From: Paractinoplanes ferrugineus
GTDB taxonomy: Bacteria > Actinomycetota > Actinomycetes > Mycobacteriales > Micromonosporaceae
Assembly (NCBI RefSeq): GCF_016862195.1
Contig: NZ_BOMM01000050.1
Span: forward strand, 62,001-126,000
Length of the DNA stretch: 64,000 nucleotides
Direction of reading: 5' to 3'
Shown: positions 1 to 8,911 of the stretch, one piece after another
How positions within the stretch are numbered: the first letter of the stretch is position 1
How the letters are laid out: the number at the start of each line of letters is the position of its first letter
The notes under the pieces: model-generated
The model's database searches: none
Told to the model about the DNA's origin: nothing
What the model saw: the letters and a program-made list of their open reading frames with translations, nothing else
Program-made: the position numbers and the translations under genes

Positions 1-1
1 C

Positions 2-37
2 AGCCTGCGCGGCACCCTGTTCAAACCGGTCGGCTGA
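2..37 (+). CDS. 3' end of an unidentified gene entering from the left
   Basis: A short open frame enters from the left edge, reads SLRGTLFKPVG and stops with TGA at 35-37. It would converge on the allophanate hydrolase gene, whose stop lies 17 bases further on. Only eleven residues are visible, so neither the product nor the reality of the gene can be judged. Confidence 0.25.
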   Translation, partial: SLRGTLFKPVG

Positions 38-53
38 CTCCCGGAGGCGGCGT

Positions 54-1697
54 TCATCGTGACTCCAGATAGGCGCGCCAGCCGCCGTGGTCGGTGATGT
101 CGGGGGCACCGGCGAGGGCGGCCGGTTCGCACAGGAAGCCGGTCACCGCCGATCCGTCGGCGAGCCGCACCTTGCCGAGGGCCATCGGCTCGGGCAGCGC
201 GGCCAGGAACGGCCCGAGGGTCGCGGGCGGCAGCTCCCACAGTTCACCGGCGATCGCGGCGCCGCCCCGGACGACCCGCAGCAGGCCGGGTTTGGGCGGT
301 GCGGTGGGCAGGGCGTGCATCCGGTATTCCGGGGCGGTGCGGACCTCGCCGAGCATCCGGGCGCCGGCCGCGGTGAGCTGGTGGTTGAGTGGCTGCCCGG
401 TCAGGTGCGCGCCCACCACCAGCAACGGCAGCCCGGTCGAGTAGGGAGCGGCCGGTTGCGGGCCGACGAGCATCGCGGCGATGTCGGCGGCGACCGCGTC
501 GGCGAAGCCCCGGGTGATGATCTGGACCCCGATCCCGGCCGGCACGGCGACCGCGGCCAGGCCGAACAGGTTGCAGAAGTTCGTGTAGGTGCCGACGCGG
601 GCGTTGACGCCGACCGGGTCGGCGGTGACCTCGGCGATCGTCGGGTGGAAGGGCGCGGTGGGCAGCAGGAGCGCGTCGGCGTCGCCCCACGCGGCCATCG
701 CCTCGGCGCGCAGTCGTTGCAGGCGTTCGGTGTCGGCGACGAGGGTGTGGGCCGCGACGTCGCGGGCGTTGCCGATGATCGCCCGTACGGTGGGGTCGAC
801 CTGGTCCGGGTGCTCGTCGATGAACGCGCCGACCGCCGCGTACCGTTCGGCGACGAAGCCGCCCTCGTACAGCAGGCGGGCCGCGGCCAGGAACGGCCCG
901 AGCCGGATCGGGCGCAGCCGGGCCCCGGCGCTCTCCAGGGTTTTCGACGCCCGTTCGAAGTGGTCCAGCCATTCCGCGGAGAGGTGCGGCAGCTCGTCGC
1001 GGTCGGGCACCGCGATCACCGGGTGCGGCGGCGCGGCGAGCGGGGCGTCCGCGGGGAAGACCGGATCGCTCATGACGGCTACCGCCTGGCGGCCTTCGGC
1101 GAGGGTACGGGCGAAGACGGTGACGCAGTCGAGGCTGCGGGAGGCCGGCACGACACCGCCGGCGGGGATCACGCCGTACGTCGGTTTGATGCCGACGATC
1201 CGCTGGAAGGCGGCCGGCACCCGGCCGGAACCGGCGGTGTCGGTGCCCAGGGCGAGGTCGACGATGCCGAGGGCGACGGCCACCGCCGAGCCGGAGCTGG
1301 AGCCGCCGGAGACCCGGGCCGGGTCGCGGACGTCGCGGACCGCGCCGTACGGGCTGCGGGTGCCGACCAGGCCGGTGGCGAACTGGTCGAGGTTGGTCTT
1401 GCCGAGCACGATCGCGCCCGCGTCGACGAGCCGCTGCACGGCGGGGGCGCTGTGCTCGGGGGTGTAGGCGTACCCGGGGCAGCCGGCCGTGGTGGGCAGG
1501 CCGGCCACGTCGATGTTGTCCTTGACCGCCACGAGCTTGCCGGCCAGGGGCAGGGTGGCGCCGGCCCCGAGGCGATCCGCCACCGTCACCGCGTCGGCGA
1601 GCACGTCCGGCAGGCAGCGCAGGGTGATCCACGCTTCGGGGCGTGCACCGAGGGCGAGCTCGGCGTAAGCGGAACGGACGCGGTCCTGCGGGGTCAT
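54..1697 (-). CDS. atzF: Allophanate hydrolase (amidase-signature family, AtzF type)
   Basis: Predicted 547-aa cytosolic enzyme that hydrolyses allophanate to ammonia and CO2, the last step of ATP-dependent urea or guanidine breakdown. The N-terminal ~430 residues are an amidase-signature domain: a lysine in VAVKDNID and the glycine/serine-rich GGSSSGSAVAVALG stretch supply the Ser-cisSer-Lys triad. The C-terminal ~120 residues, beginning near LPLLVVGAHLTGQPLN, match the extra domain that distinguishes AtzF from plain amidases. The start is the ATG at 1697, because it overlaps the carboxylase stop in an ATGA arrangement and homology begins there; the frame stays open further upstream but only as an antisense-type extension. 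It is last in a five-gene leftward operon. Confidence 0.93.
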   Translation of the reverse strand: MTPQDRVRSAYAELALGARPEAWITLRCLPDVLADAVTVADRLGAGATLPLAGKLVAVKDNIDVAGLPTTAGCPGYAYTPEHSAPAVQRLVDAGAIVLGKTNLDQFATGLVGTRSPYGAVRDVRDPARVSGGSSSGSAVAVALGIVDLALGTDTAGSGRVPAAFQRIVGIKPTYGVIPAGGVVPASRSLDCVTVFARTLAEGRQAVAVMSDPVFPADAPLAAPPHPVIAVPDRDELPHLSAEWLDHFERASKTLESAGARLRPIRLGPFLAAARLLYEGGFVAERYAAVGAFIDEHPDQVDPTVRAIIGNARDVAAHTLVADTERLQRLRAEAMAAWGDADALLLPTAPFHPTIAEVTADPVGVNARVGTYTNFCNLFGLAAVAVPAGIGVQIITRGFADAVAADIAAMLVGPQPAAPYSTGLPLLVVGAHLTGQPLNHQLTAAGARMLGEVRTAPEYRMHALPTAPPKPGLLRVVRGGAAIAGELWELPPATLGPFLAALPEPMALGKVRLADGSAVTGFLCEPAALAGAPDITDHGGWRAYLESR

Positions 1698-4600
1698 CGG
1701 GAGTTCCTTCCGGCGAGTACGACCAGCGGGTTGCCCGGGGCGACCTGCGCGCCGGCGCTGACCAGGATGTCGGTGACCAGACCGGCGCGGGGCGCGGTGA
1801 CCACGGTCTCGAGTTTCATGGCCTCCAGGGCGAGCAGGGGCTGGCCGGCCTCGACCCGGTCGCCGGGCCGCACGTCGACGCGCCAGACGCTGGCCACGAA
1901 CGGCGCCTCGACGAGGACGCCGCCCTCGGGCACGGCGACGTCGGCCGTGGCCGGTGGCGGCGGTGGTTCGGGGCGGGGGTCGAACTCGCCCGCCGCCGCC
2001 CAGGCCCGCCGTTCCCGGCCGAACGCCGCCGTCTGCCGGGCCCGGAAGTCCGCGATGGAGGCGGCGTTGCCGGCGAGGAAGGCCTCGTGGTCGGCGAGGG
2101 AGAAGACGCCCTCCTCGATGTGCGGCCGGTGCCGTCCGGCGGCGACGTCGGCGCGCAGGTCGAGCAGTTCCTCGGCGCCGACCGGGTACCACTGGATCCG
2201 GTCGAAGTGGCGCAGCAACCACGGGTCCCCGGCCTCGCGCCAGCGGGACCAGACCTGCACGGTGCGCCCGACGAACTGATAGCCGCCGGGGCCTTCCATG
2301 CCGTAGACGCACAGGTAGGCACCGCCGATGCCGACCGCGTTCTCCGGGGTCCAGGTGCGGGCCGGGTTGTACTTGGTGGTGACCAGCCGGTGCCGGGGGT
2401 CGAGCGGGGTGGCCACCGGCGCGCCGAGATAGACGTCGCCGAGCCCGAGCACCAGATAGCTGGCGTCGTAGACGGTCCGGTGGACGTCGTCGACGCTGTC
2501 GAGGCCGTTGACCCGGCGGATGAACTCGATGTTCCAGGGGCACCAGGGCGCGTCGTCGCGGACCCCGGCCATGTAGCGGGCGATCGCTTCCCGGGTCGCC
2601 GGGTCGTCCCAGCTCAACGGCAGGTGCACGACCCGGCTGGGGACCCGCGGGTCACGGGGCAGCTGACCTTCGAGCTCGCGTACCAGACCGAGGAGCTTGC
2701 GCACCGGAAGCCGCGCCGAGTCCACGTGCACCTGCAGCGACCGGATGCCCGGGGTCAGGTCGACCACGCCGTCGAGGCCCTCCGCGCGCAGCCGGTCCAT
2801 CAGGGCGTGCCCGCGCAGGCGCAGACCGAGGTCGAGGGTCATCGGGCCGTACTCGATGAGCAGGTTGTCGTCGCCCGCGCGGCGATAGGTCACGTCCTCG
2901 CCGCGGGCGAGCACGCCGTCGTCGACGGTCGCGGTCAGCGGGGTGAAGTCGAGGTCGGAGACGGGCACGAAGCGTACGGTGTCGCCGGGGCTGAGCTGAC
3001 CGAGTTTCCAGCGTTCGGCGGTGATGACGGTGGCCGGGCAGACGAAGCCGCCGAGGCTGGGGCCGTCCGGTCCGAGCAGGATCGGCACGTCTCCGGTGAA
3101 GTCGACGGCACCGACCGCGTACGGGGTGTCGTGGATGTTGGAGGGGTGCAGGCCGGCCTCGCCGCCGTCGGTGCGCGCCCAGCGCGGCTTGGGGCCGATC
3201 AGCCGCACGCCGGTGCGCGCGGAGTTGAAGTGCACGGTCCACCGCGCGGCGTAGAACTCGTCGATGTCGGCCCGCTGGAAGAACTCGGGCGCGGCGTGCG
3301 GGCCCTCGGTGACGTGGATCTGCCAGTCGCGGCGGATCGCCGGCCGCTGCCCGACCGGCACCGGTCCACGGGTCCGCGTGGCCGGGCCGGGGCGCAGGAC
3401 GTCGCCGATCCGCAGGGCGCGACCGCCGTGGCCGCCGAACTGCCCGAGGGTGAAGGTGGCCGCGCTGCCGAGGTAGAGCGGCACGTCGAGACCGCCGGCC
3501 ACCAAGATGTAGGCGCGCAAGCCGGCGGTCGCCTTACCCACGTCGAGGACAGCCCCGGCCGGCACCGGTACCGGCTCCCAGCGCGGCACCCGGACCCCGT
3601 CGACGGTGACCGGGACGGCGGCACCGGTCACGCAGATCGTGGTGGGGGCGGTGAAGCGCAGCGCCGGCCCGTCCACCGTACATTCCAGGCCGGGTGCGCC
3701 GACCGGGTTGCCGAGCGCCTCGTTGCCCAGCCGGAACGACAGGTCGTCCATCGGGCCGGACGGCGGCACGCCGACCTCCCACAGCCCGATCCGGCCGGGC
3801 CAGTCCTGCACCGTGGTCATCGTGCCGGCCCGCTCGACGAGGATGCGCGGCTCCTCGTCGTGCACGTCGGCGAGCGTGGCCGTCGAGTGGGTGGCGTCCA
3901 GAACACCGGGATGTGACGTGGCCGCCCGCAGCAGGCCCAGGTTGGTCTCGATGCCGTCGATCCGGGTCTGCGCCAACGCCTCGCCCAGCGCCGTGAACGC
4001 CGCCGCGCGGGTCGGCGCGGACACGATCACCTTGGCGAGCATCGGGTCGTACGCCGTGGACACCTCGGTCCCGGCCGCGACCCAGCCGTCCACCCGTACA
4101 TCCGGGGGAAAGACCGCCTGGGTGATCAAGCCGGCACCGGGCCGGTGACCTTGGGTGGGATCCTCCGCGTAGACGCGGGCCTCCACCGCGGCGCCGGACG
4201 CCGCAGGCGGCGCGGCAAGCATGCCGGTGTCGCCCTGGGCGAGGCGCAGCATCCACTCCACCAGGTCGATTCCGTAGATCGCCTCGGTGACCGGGTGCTC
4301 GACCTGCAACCGGGCGTTGACCTCGAGGAACGAGGCTTCCTCGCGGGCCGCGTCGTAGACGAACTCGACCGTTCCCGCCGACCGGTAGGAAACCGAGGAG
4401 CAGAGCGCGGCGGCCGACGAATGCAGCCGCTCACGCACGAGCGGCGGGAGGCCGGGCGCCGGCGCCTCCTCGATCACTTTCTGATTGCGGCGCTGCAGGC
4501 TGCAGTCCCGGTCGCCGAGGACGACCACTCCCCCGGCGCCGTCGCCGAAGACCTGCACCTCGACGTGGCGAGCCCGCGGAACGTAGCGCTCCAGGAACAC

Positions 4601-5185
4601 TCCCCCGGTGCCGAAGCTGGCGACGGCCATCCGCTCCACCCGGTCGAACGCGGCCATCAGGGCGGCCGGGTCGGGGCAGGCCTGCAGGCCGATGCCGCCG
4701 CCCCCGCCGGTGGCCTTGACCATCACCGGATAGCCGATCCGGTCGGCCGCGGCCAGGGCCTCGTCCAGCCCGGACAGCAGACCGGTCCCCTCGATCATCG
4801 GAACGCCGGCCGCCCGGGCCAGGTCCCGGGCGGTGTGCTTGGCGCCGAACGAGGCGAGCTGGGCCGGGGTGGGCCCGGCGAAGACCAGCCCGGCCCGCTC
4901 GACCGCGGTGGCGAACCCGGCGTCCTCGGACAGGAAGCCGTAGCCGGGGTGGACGGCGCCGGCGCCGGTGGACAGCGCCGCCTCCAGCACCCGATCGACA
5001 AGCAGGTAGCTCTCCCGGGCCGGGGCCGGGCCGAGCCGGACCGCGACGTCGGCCATCGCGACGTGCGGGGCGGCCCGGTCGGCGTCGGAGAAGACGGCCA
5101 CCGTCGTCAAGCCCATCCGGGCGGCGGTGCGGATGATCCGGCAGGCGATCTCGCCGCGGTTCGCGACGAGCAGGGTGTCGAACAT
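1694..5185 (-). CDS. Biotin-dependent guanidine/urea carboxylase
   Basis: A 1163-aa single-chain carboxylase. Order of parts: biotin carboxylase at about 1-450 (starts FDTLLVANRGEIACRI, glycine-rich ATP loop KATGGGGGIG); KipI/KipA-like carboxyltransferase at about 450-1070; biotinyl carrier at about 1085-1163 with the biotin lysine in LEAMKLE (K1124). Families of this architecture carboxylate urea to allophanate or guanidine to carboxyguanidine, using ATP and bicarbonate. The adjacent pair of DUF1989 proteins is the known partner set of guanidine carboxylases (carboxyguanidine deiminase), so guanidine is the favoured substrate by inference; urea remains possible. Unlike yeast urea amidolyase, the hydrolase is a separate downstream gene, overlapping by 4 bases. 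Confidence 0.9.
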   Translation of the reverse strand: MFDTLLVANRGEIACRIIRTAARMGLTTVAVFSDADRAAPHVAMADVAVRLGPAPARESYLLVDRVLEAALSTGAGAVHPGYGFLSEDAGFATAVERAGLVFAGPTPAQLASFGAKHTARDLARAAGVPMIEGTGLLSGLDEALAAADRIGYPVMVKATGGGGGIGLQACPDPAALMAAFDRVERMAVASFGTGGVFLERYVPRARHVEVQVFGDGAGGVVVLGDRDCSLQRRNQKVIEEAPAPGLPPLVRERLHSSAAALCSSVSYRSAGTVEFVYDAAREEASFLEVNARLQVEHPVTEAIYGIDLVEWMLRLAQGDTGMLAAPPAASGAAVEARVYAEDPTQGHRPGAGLITQAVFPPDVRVDGWVAAGTEVSTAYDPMLAKVIVSAPTRAAAFTALGEALAQTRIDGIETNLGLLRAATSHPGVLDATHSTATLADVHDEEPRILVERAGTMTTVQDWPGRIGLWEVGVPPSGPMDDLSFRLGNEALGNPVGAPGLECTVDGPALRFTAPTTICVTGAAVPVTVDGVRVPRWEPVPVPAGAVLDVGKATAGLRAYILVAGGLDVPLYLGSAATFTLGQFGGHGGRALRIGDVLRPGPATRTRGPVPVGQRPAIRRDWQIHVTEGPHAAPEFFQRADIDEFYAARWTVHFNSARTGVRLIGPKPRWARTDGGEAGLHPSNIHDTPYAVGAVDFTGDVPILLGPDGPSLGGFVCPATVITAERWKLGQLSPGDTVRFVPVSDLDFTPLTATVDDGVLARGEDVTYRRAGDDNLLIEYGPMTLDLGLRLRGHALMDRLRAEGLDGVVDLTPGIRSLQVHVDSARLPVRKLLGLVRELEGQLPRDPRVPSRVVHLPLSWDDPATREAIARYMAGVRDDAPWCPWNIEFIRRVNGLDSVDDVHRTVYDASYLVLGLGDVYLGAPVATPLDPRHRLVTTKYNPARTWTPENAVGIGGAYLCVYGMEGPGGYQFVGRTVQVWSRWREAGDPWLLRHFDRIQWYPVGAEELLDLRADVAAGRHRPHIEEGVFSLADHEAFLAGNAASIADFRARQTAAFGRERRAWAAAGEFDPRPEPPPPPATADVAVPEGGVLVEAPFVASVWRVDVRPGDRVEAGQPLLALEAMKLETVVTAPRAGLVTDILVSAGAQVAPGNPLVVLAGRNSR

Positions 5186-5201
5186 GGGAGCGCCCTCCGG
5201 G

Positions 5202-5801
5202 TTAGACAGTGACGACCATGCGGACCGGCGTGGGGTCGAAACCGTTGCACGGGTTGTTGATCTGGGGGCAGTTCGAGACCAGGACGAGGACGTCCATCTC
5301 CGCGCGCACCGACACGGTCCGGCCGGGCGCCGAGATGCCGTCGACGATGCCGAGGCTGCCGTCCGCGTCGACCGGCACGTTCATGTACCAGTTGATGTTG
5401 CTGACCAGGTCGCGTTTGCCCAGCCCCCAGCGGCTGCCCTCGAGCAGGAAGTTCTCGACGCAGGCGTGCTGGTGCTTGGTGTGGTGGCCGTAGCGCAGGG
5501 TGTTGGACTCGCGGCTGCACGCGCCGCCGACCGTGTCGTGCCGGCCCACCTCGTCGGCGATCACGGTCATCAGGGGCCGGCCCTCGCTGGAGCGCAGCAC
5601 GCTGCCGGTGGTCAGGAAGATGTTGCCCTGCGCGGCGACGGTGTCCGGGGCCGAGTAGCGCTCGGCGGTGTCGTCGGCGTTGTAGAGCAGGCAGTCGACC
5701 GCCTGGTTGCCCTTGAGGTCCTCGATGGTCAGCACCTGACCCCGGCGGATGATCGCGGACCAGGGTGCGCGCGCCGCCACGATCTCGTCGAGCACAGTCA
5801 C
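5202..5801 (-). CDS. DUF1989 urea carboxylase-associated protein, probable carboxyguanidine deiminase subunit
   Basis: A 199-aa DUF1989 protein. It carries the conserved cysteine-containing stretch GGACSRESNTLRYG and the following NINWYMNVPVDADG. Proteins of this family pair up as CgdA/CgdB and remove the imino nitrogen of carboxyguanidine to give allophanate, which fits the carboxylase and allophanate hydrolase encoded next. The start is the GTG at 5801, which overlaps the preceding gene's stop by four bases (GTGA). The carboxylase start follows 16 bases after its stop, so translation is probably coupled. Assignment to one particular subunit is not possible by eye. Confidence 0.8.
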   Translation of the reverse strand: MTVLDEIVAARAPWSAIIRRGQVLTIEDLKGNQAVDCLLYNADDTAERYSAPDTVAAQGNIFLTTGSVLRSSEGRPLMTVIADEVGRHDTVGGACSRESNTLRYGHHTKHQHACVENFLLEGSRWGLGKRDLVSNINWYMNVPVDADGSLGIVDGISAPGRTVSVRAEMDVLVLVSNCPQINNPCNGFDPTPVRMVVTV

Positions 5802-6601
5802 GGCAGCCCCCGGGCGGTGAGGTAGTCGGCGGTGTTGAGAAAGGCGCGTTCGCCTTCCGGCGACCGCGTCCAGAGGTCGTCGGTGGGCGCGGCCGGCGTT
5901 CCGGTCCAGGCTTTGATGTGTACGGGCGAGCAGGTGTACGCCGCCCGCGGGTCCAGCGGGTGCGGCACGTTGGCGAGCAGCACCGTCACCGGCATCTCGG
6001 CCCGCAGTTCGACTGTCGCACCGGGTCCGGCCGAGCCGAGCCAGGTGAACCCGCCGTCCTCGCCGACCCGTACGCCCTGGAAGAACGAGATGCTCGGCGG
6101 CAGGTCCCGGCGGGTCAGGCCGTGCTTGGCGGCGGCCAGGGTGAGCAGTTCCCGCCCGGCCGGAGTGGGTCCCTGCGGGCTGCCGTCGCCGTACCGTTCG
6201 GTGTTGCGCAGCCGGGTGGACGTGCCGCAGAAGGTGTCCGAGCGGTCGGGCGCCCCGGCGAGCACCGAGGCGAGCACCCGGCCCTGATCGGACAGCAGCA
6301 GATGGCCCGCCCCCACGTACGCCTGCCACAGCACTTTCACGGTGTCGGCGACGTTGAGCCGTTCCCACGGTTCGTCGGCGTTGAAGAGCAGCACCGAGAC
6401 ACAGGCGTCGCCGTCACGGTCGGTCAGTCGCAGGGTGCTGCCGCGGGCCAGCCGCTTGCTCGCGTAACCGCCGCCGGGCACGGTCTCGGCCCAGATCAGG
6501 CCGTCACCGGCGGGCACGGTCGGCATGCACTCGACGACGGTGCCCGCCTGAGCGCGGGCGTGGTCCCGCGCCCCCGCGGTGGTAGCCGTGCTCACGCTCA
6601 T
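5798..6601 (-). CDS. DUF1989 urea carboxylase-associated protein, second subunit
   Basis: A 267-aa paralogue of the next gene, with the family pattern FCGTSTRLRNTERYG followed by PPSISFFQGVRVGEDG. It is likely the second half of a heteromeric carboxyguanidine deiminase; the two together fit guanidine rather than plain urea use. The start ATG at 6601 overlaps the permease stop (ATGA), and its own stop overlaps the next GTG start, so the four genes are tightly coupled. The substrate is inferred from family knowledge and context. Confidence 0.8.
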   Translation of the reverse strand: MSVSTATTAGARDHARAQAGTVVECMPTVPAGDGLIWAETVPGGGYASKRLARGSTLRLTDRDGDACVSVLLFNADEPWERLNVADTVKVLWQAYVGAGHLLLSDQGRVLASVLAGAPDRSDTFCGTSTRLRNTERYGDGSPQGPTPAGRELLTLAAAKHGLTRRDLPPSISFFQGVRVGEDGGFTWLGSAGPGATVELRAEMPVTVLLANVPHPLDPRAAYTCSPVHIKAWTGTPAAPTDDLWTRSPEGERAFLNTADYLTARGLP

Positions 6602-8169
6602 GCCGTCTCGCCTTCCGGGAGCACCGCCGCCGGCAAAGGCAGGTGCAGTGCCATCGCGCGGGTGCGGTAGCGCAGGAAGGCCAGGCCACCGGCGAGCAGG
6701 GCGCCCCCGACGAACAGCAGTGCGAAGTAGTGCAGGTACCAGTGGGCGCCGGCGGGGTCGTAGACCTCGGGCCGCGGCCACCCGAGATTGACGATCATGC
6801 CGATGCCGTAGACCACGGCGAGCGCGTTGACGACGATCCCGAACCGGCCGAGCGAGAACAGCTTCCCGCCCCGCTCGGTGCCGGTCACCTCCTCGCCGCC
6901 CGGCCAGCCCTGCCATCGGCGGATCAGCAGCGGCACGGTGACCAGGGCGTACGCGATGTAGAGCAGGACGATGCAGACGCTGGTGATCGCGGTGAACAGG
7001 GCCGGCTGGCCGATGTTGACAAGCAGGACCGCGGCGGCGCCGACCCCGACGACGATCGACGGCAGAACCGGGGCACCGGTGCGCGGCGACACCCGGCGCA
7101 GCGCGGCCGAGAACGGCAGCACGTCGTCGCGGGCCATCGAGAAGACCATCCGGCTGCCGGCGGTCTGGATGGCCAGGGTGCAGACCGCGATGGCGATCGC
7201 CACGTCGATGAGCAGGATCCGCCCGCCGGTCTCGCCCAGCCGGGTGGTCAGCACGTACGGCAGGCCTTCGGTGGCCAACCGGCCGTCGGTCAGGCTGGGC
7301 GCGGCCATCAGGGCCGCGATCAGCATCAGGCCGCCGCCGATGCCGGCGGCGGCGAGCGCCCGCAGAATCGTGCGCGGGGCGGTGTGCCGCGGGTCGCGGG
7401 TCTCCTCACTGAGCTCGCCCGCCGAGTCGAAGCCGACCACGACGTACGCCGCCATCAGTGCCGACACCAGGAACGGTCCGACGTAGCCCAGCCCGGTGCC
7501 GGTGCCGCCGGTGTCGAAGACGACGCCCGGCCCGCGCTCGGCGTGGGTGAGCAGCAGGACCACGACGGCGGCCACCCCGATGATCTCCAGGGTCACCCCG
7601 GCGCTGTTGACGATCGACATCAGCCGGACGCCGATCACGTTGATCACGGTGGTGACGGCGATCAGCGCGGAGCCCAGGATCACCGCGTTGGTGGCGCCGG
7701 TGGTGGAGGTGAGCGACGGGTCCCCGCCGACCAGCTGGAAGCCGGCCCAGATCGACGGGAGCACCACCTGCAGCGCGATCGCGGCCGCGGCCACCGTGGC
7801 GATCTGCGCGATGATCATGACCCAGCCCGCGAACCAGCCGACGGTGGCGTTGGCGAGCCGCCGCGACCACTGGTAGATGCAGCCGGAGATGGGGTAGCGG
7901 GCGGCCAGTTCGGCGAAGTTGAGGGCGACCATGAACTGGCCGAGGAAGACGAGCGGCCAGGTCCAGAAGAAGGCCGGGCCGCCGAACGAGAAGCCGAAGG
8001 CGAACAGCTGAAAGACCGTGGTGAGGATGGAGACGAAGGAGAAGCCGGCGGCGAACGAGGCGTAGCTGCCGATCCGGCGGTGCAGTTGTGGCTCGTAACC
8101 GAAACCGCGCAGGTCGGCGGCGTCGGCGTCGGTCTTGGAGGGCACGGGCGGAGCAGAGGTTGGGGACAC
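6598..8169 (-). CDS. APC-superfamily permease, probable guanidine/urea or amine importer
   Basis: A ~523-aa integral membrane protein with about 12 hydrophobic helices, beginning near SYASFAAGFSFVSILTTVFQ after a short hydrophilic N-terminus. Permeases of this amino acid/polyamine family often head carboxylase/allophanate hydrolase operons and bring in the nitrogen compound. I chose the GTG at 8169 because a GAGGAGG ribosome site lies a few bases upstream; a TTG at 8190 in the same frame would add seven residues and swallow that site. It is the first gene of the degradation operon, divergent from tetR, with a palindrome between them. The substrate is unproven. Confidence 0.82.
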   Translation of the reverse strand: MSPTSAPPVPSKTDADAADLRGFGYEPQLHRRIGSYASFAAGFSFVSILTTVFQLFAFGFSFGGPAFFWTWPLVFLGQFMVALNFAELAARYPISGCIYQWSRRLANATVGWFAGWVMIIAQIATVAAAAIALQVVLPSIWAGFQLVGGDPSLTSTTGATNAVILGSALIAVTTVINVIGVRLMSIVNSAGVTLEIIGVAAVVVLLLTHAERGPGVVFDTGGTGTGLGYVGPFLVSALMAAYVVVGFDSAGELSEETRDPRHTAPRTILRALAAAGIGGGLMLIAALMAAPSLTDGRLATEGLPYVLTTRLGETGGRILLIDVAIAIAVCTLAIQTAGSRMVFSMARDDVLPFSAALRRVSPRTGAPVLPSIVVGVGAAAVLLVNIGQPALFTAITSVCIVLLYIAYALVTVPLLIRRWQGWPGGEEVTGTERGGKLFSLGRFGIVVNALAVVYGIGMIVNLGWPRPEVYDPAGAHWYLHYFALLFVGGALLAGGLAFLRYRTRAMALHLPLPAAVLPEGETA

Positions 8170-8192
8170 GACCGCCTCCTCAGGGGTCAATT

Positions 8193-8208
8193 TCTGTCAG
8201 TTGACAGA
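8193..8208. promoter_or_regulatory. Palindromic operator between permease operon and tetR
   Basis: TCTGTCA-GT-TGACAGA is a perfect 7+7 inverted repeat with a 2-base centre. It lies 24 bases upstream of the permease start and about 100 bases upstream of tetR. Its size and position suit a TetR dimer. Binding by the adjacent regulator is inferred. Confidence 0.6.
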
Positions 8209-8308
8209 TTTCCGGGGAGGAGAACGGCGGCGGTTTCCCGGCCGTAAACCCTGAGTTGCCGGATGTATCGGCGGCGTTACACCGCCGCGGGCGTGGCACC
8301 ATTCAGGC

Positions 8309-8911
8309 GTGAGCTCCCCGACCTCCGCCGCCCCGGTCGGCCGGCCCCGCTCCGGCGCCCGGCGCCTGCCCGCGGCCACCGCCCGCGAAGAGATCCTGGA
8401 CGCCGCCGCCGAGCTGTTCGCCTCCCGCGGGTACGCGGCCACCTCGACCCGGCTGATCGCCGAGCGCGTCGGGATCCGGCAGGCGTCGCTCTACTACCAC
8501 TTCGCCAACAAGGAACAGATCCTCGCCGAGCTGCTCGAGTCGACGGTACGACCGTCGCTGACCTTCGCCGCCTCGCTGTCGGCCCGCTCCCCCGCCGACG
8601 CCCTGCACACCCTGGTCCACTACGACGTGGGGGTGCTGCTCGCGGCACCGTGGAACATCGGCATCCTCTACGCCCTACCGGAGATCGCGTCCGAGCCGTT
8701 CGCCCAGTTCCGCCGCGAACGCGAGGCGCTGCGCGCCGTCTACCGATCGCTGACCGCGGCCGCCGGCGGCTCGGCGCTCACCGGCGAGTTCATCTTCGGC
8801 CTGGCGGAGAACGTCATCGGCATGCGCCGGGACCTCTCGACGCTCCCGCCGGCGGACGCCCTGCAGGACGCGGTGGCCGACGCCGCCCTGCGGTTGCTCG
8901 GCGCCGCTTAA
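8309..8911 (+). CDS. TetR-family transcriptional regulator
   Basis: A 200-aa regulator with an N-terminal TetR helix-turn-helix: AREEILDAAAELFASRGYAA followed by RLIAERVGIRQASLYYHF. The C-terminal ligand domain is of ordinary length. It starts with GTG at 8309 and is divergent from the permease-carboxylase operon, so it most likely represses that operon and its inducer may be guanidine, urea or a derivative (inference). Its TAA stop shares the TTAA tetranucleotide with the stop of the convergent LuxR-type gene. Confidence 0.85.
   Translation: MSSPTSAAPVGRPRSGARRLPAATAREEILDAAAELFASRGYAATSTRLIAERVGIRQASLYYHFANKEQILAELLESTVRPSLTFAASLSARSPADALHTLVHYDVGVLLAAPWNIGILYALPEIASEPFAQFRREREALRAVYRSLTAAAGGSALTGEFIFGLAENVIGMRRDLSTLPPADALQDAVADAALRLLGAA

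Noticed and set aside
1643..3916. Very long open frames opposite the carboxylase (and similar ones opposite metH, accC and others)
   Set aside because: These are frame shadows typical of 70+% GC DNA: Arg/Gly/Asp-rich, without domains or ribosome sites, and opposite strongly supported genes.
8170..8308. Guanidine riboswitch in the permease leader
   Set aside because: I looked for the conserved stems and loops of the guanidine-I/II/III classes and saw only the TetR-like palindrome. The short spacer shared with a divergent gene leaves little room.
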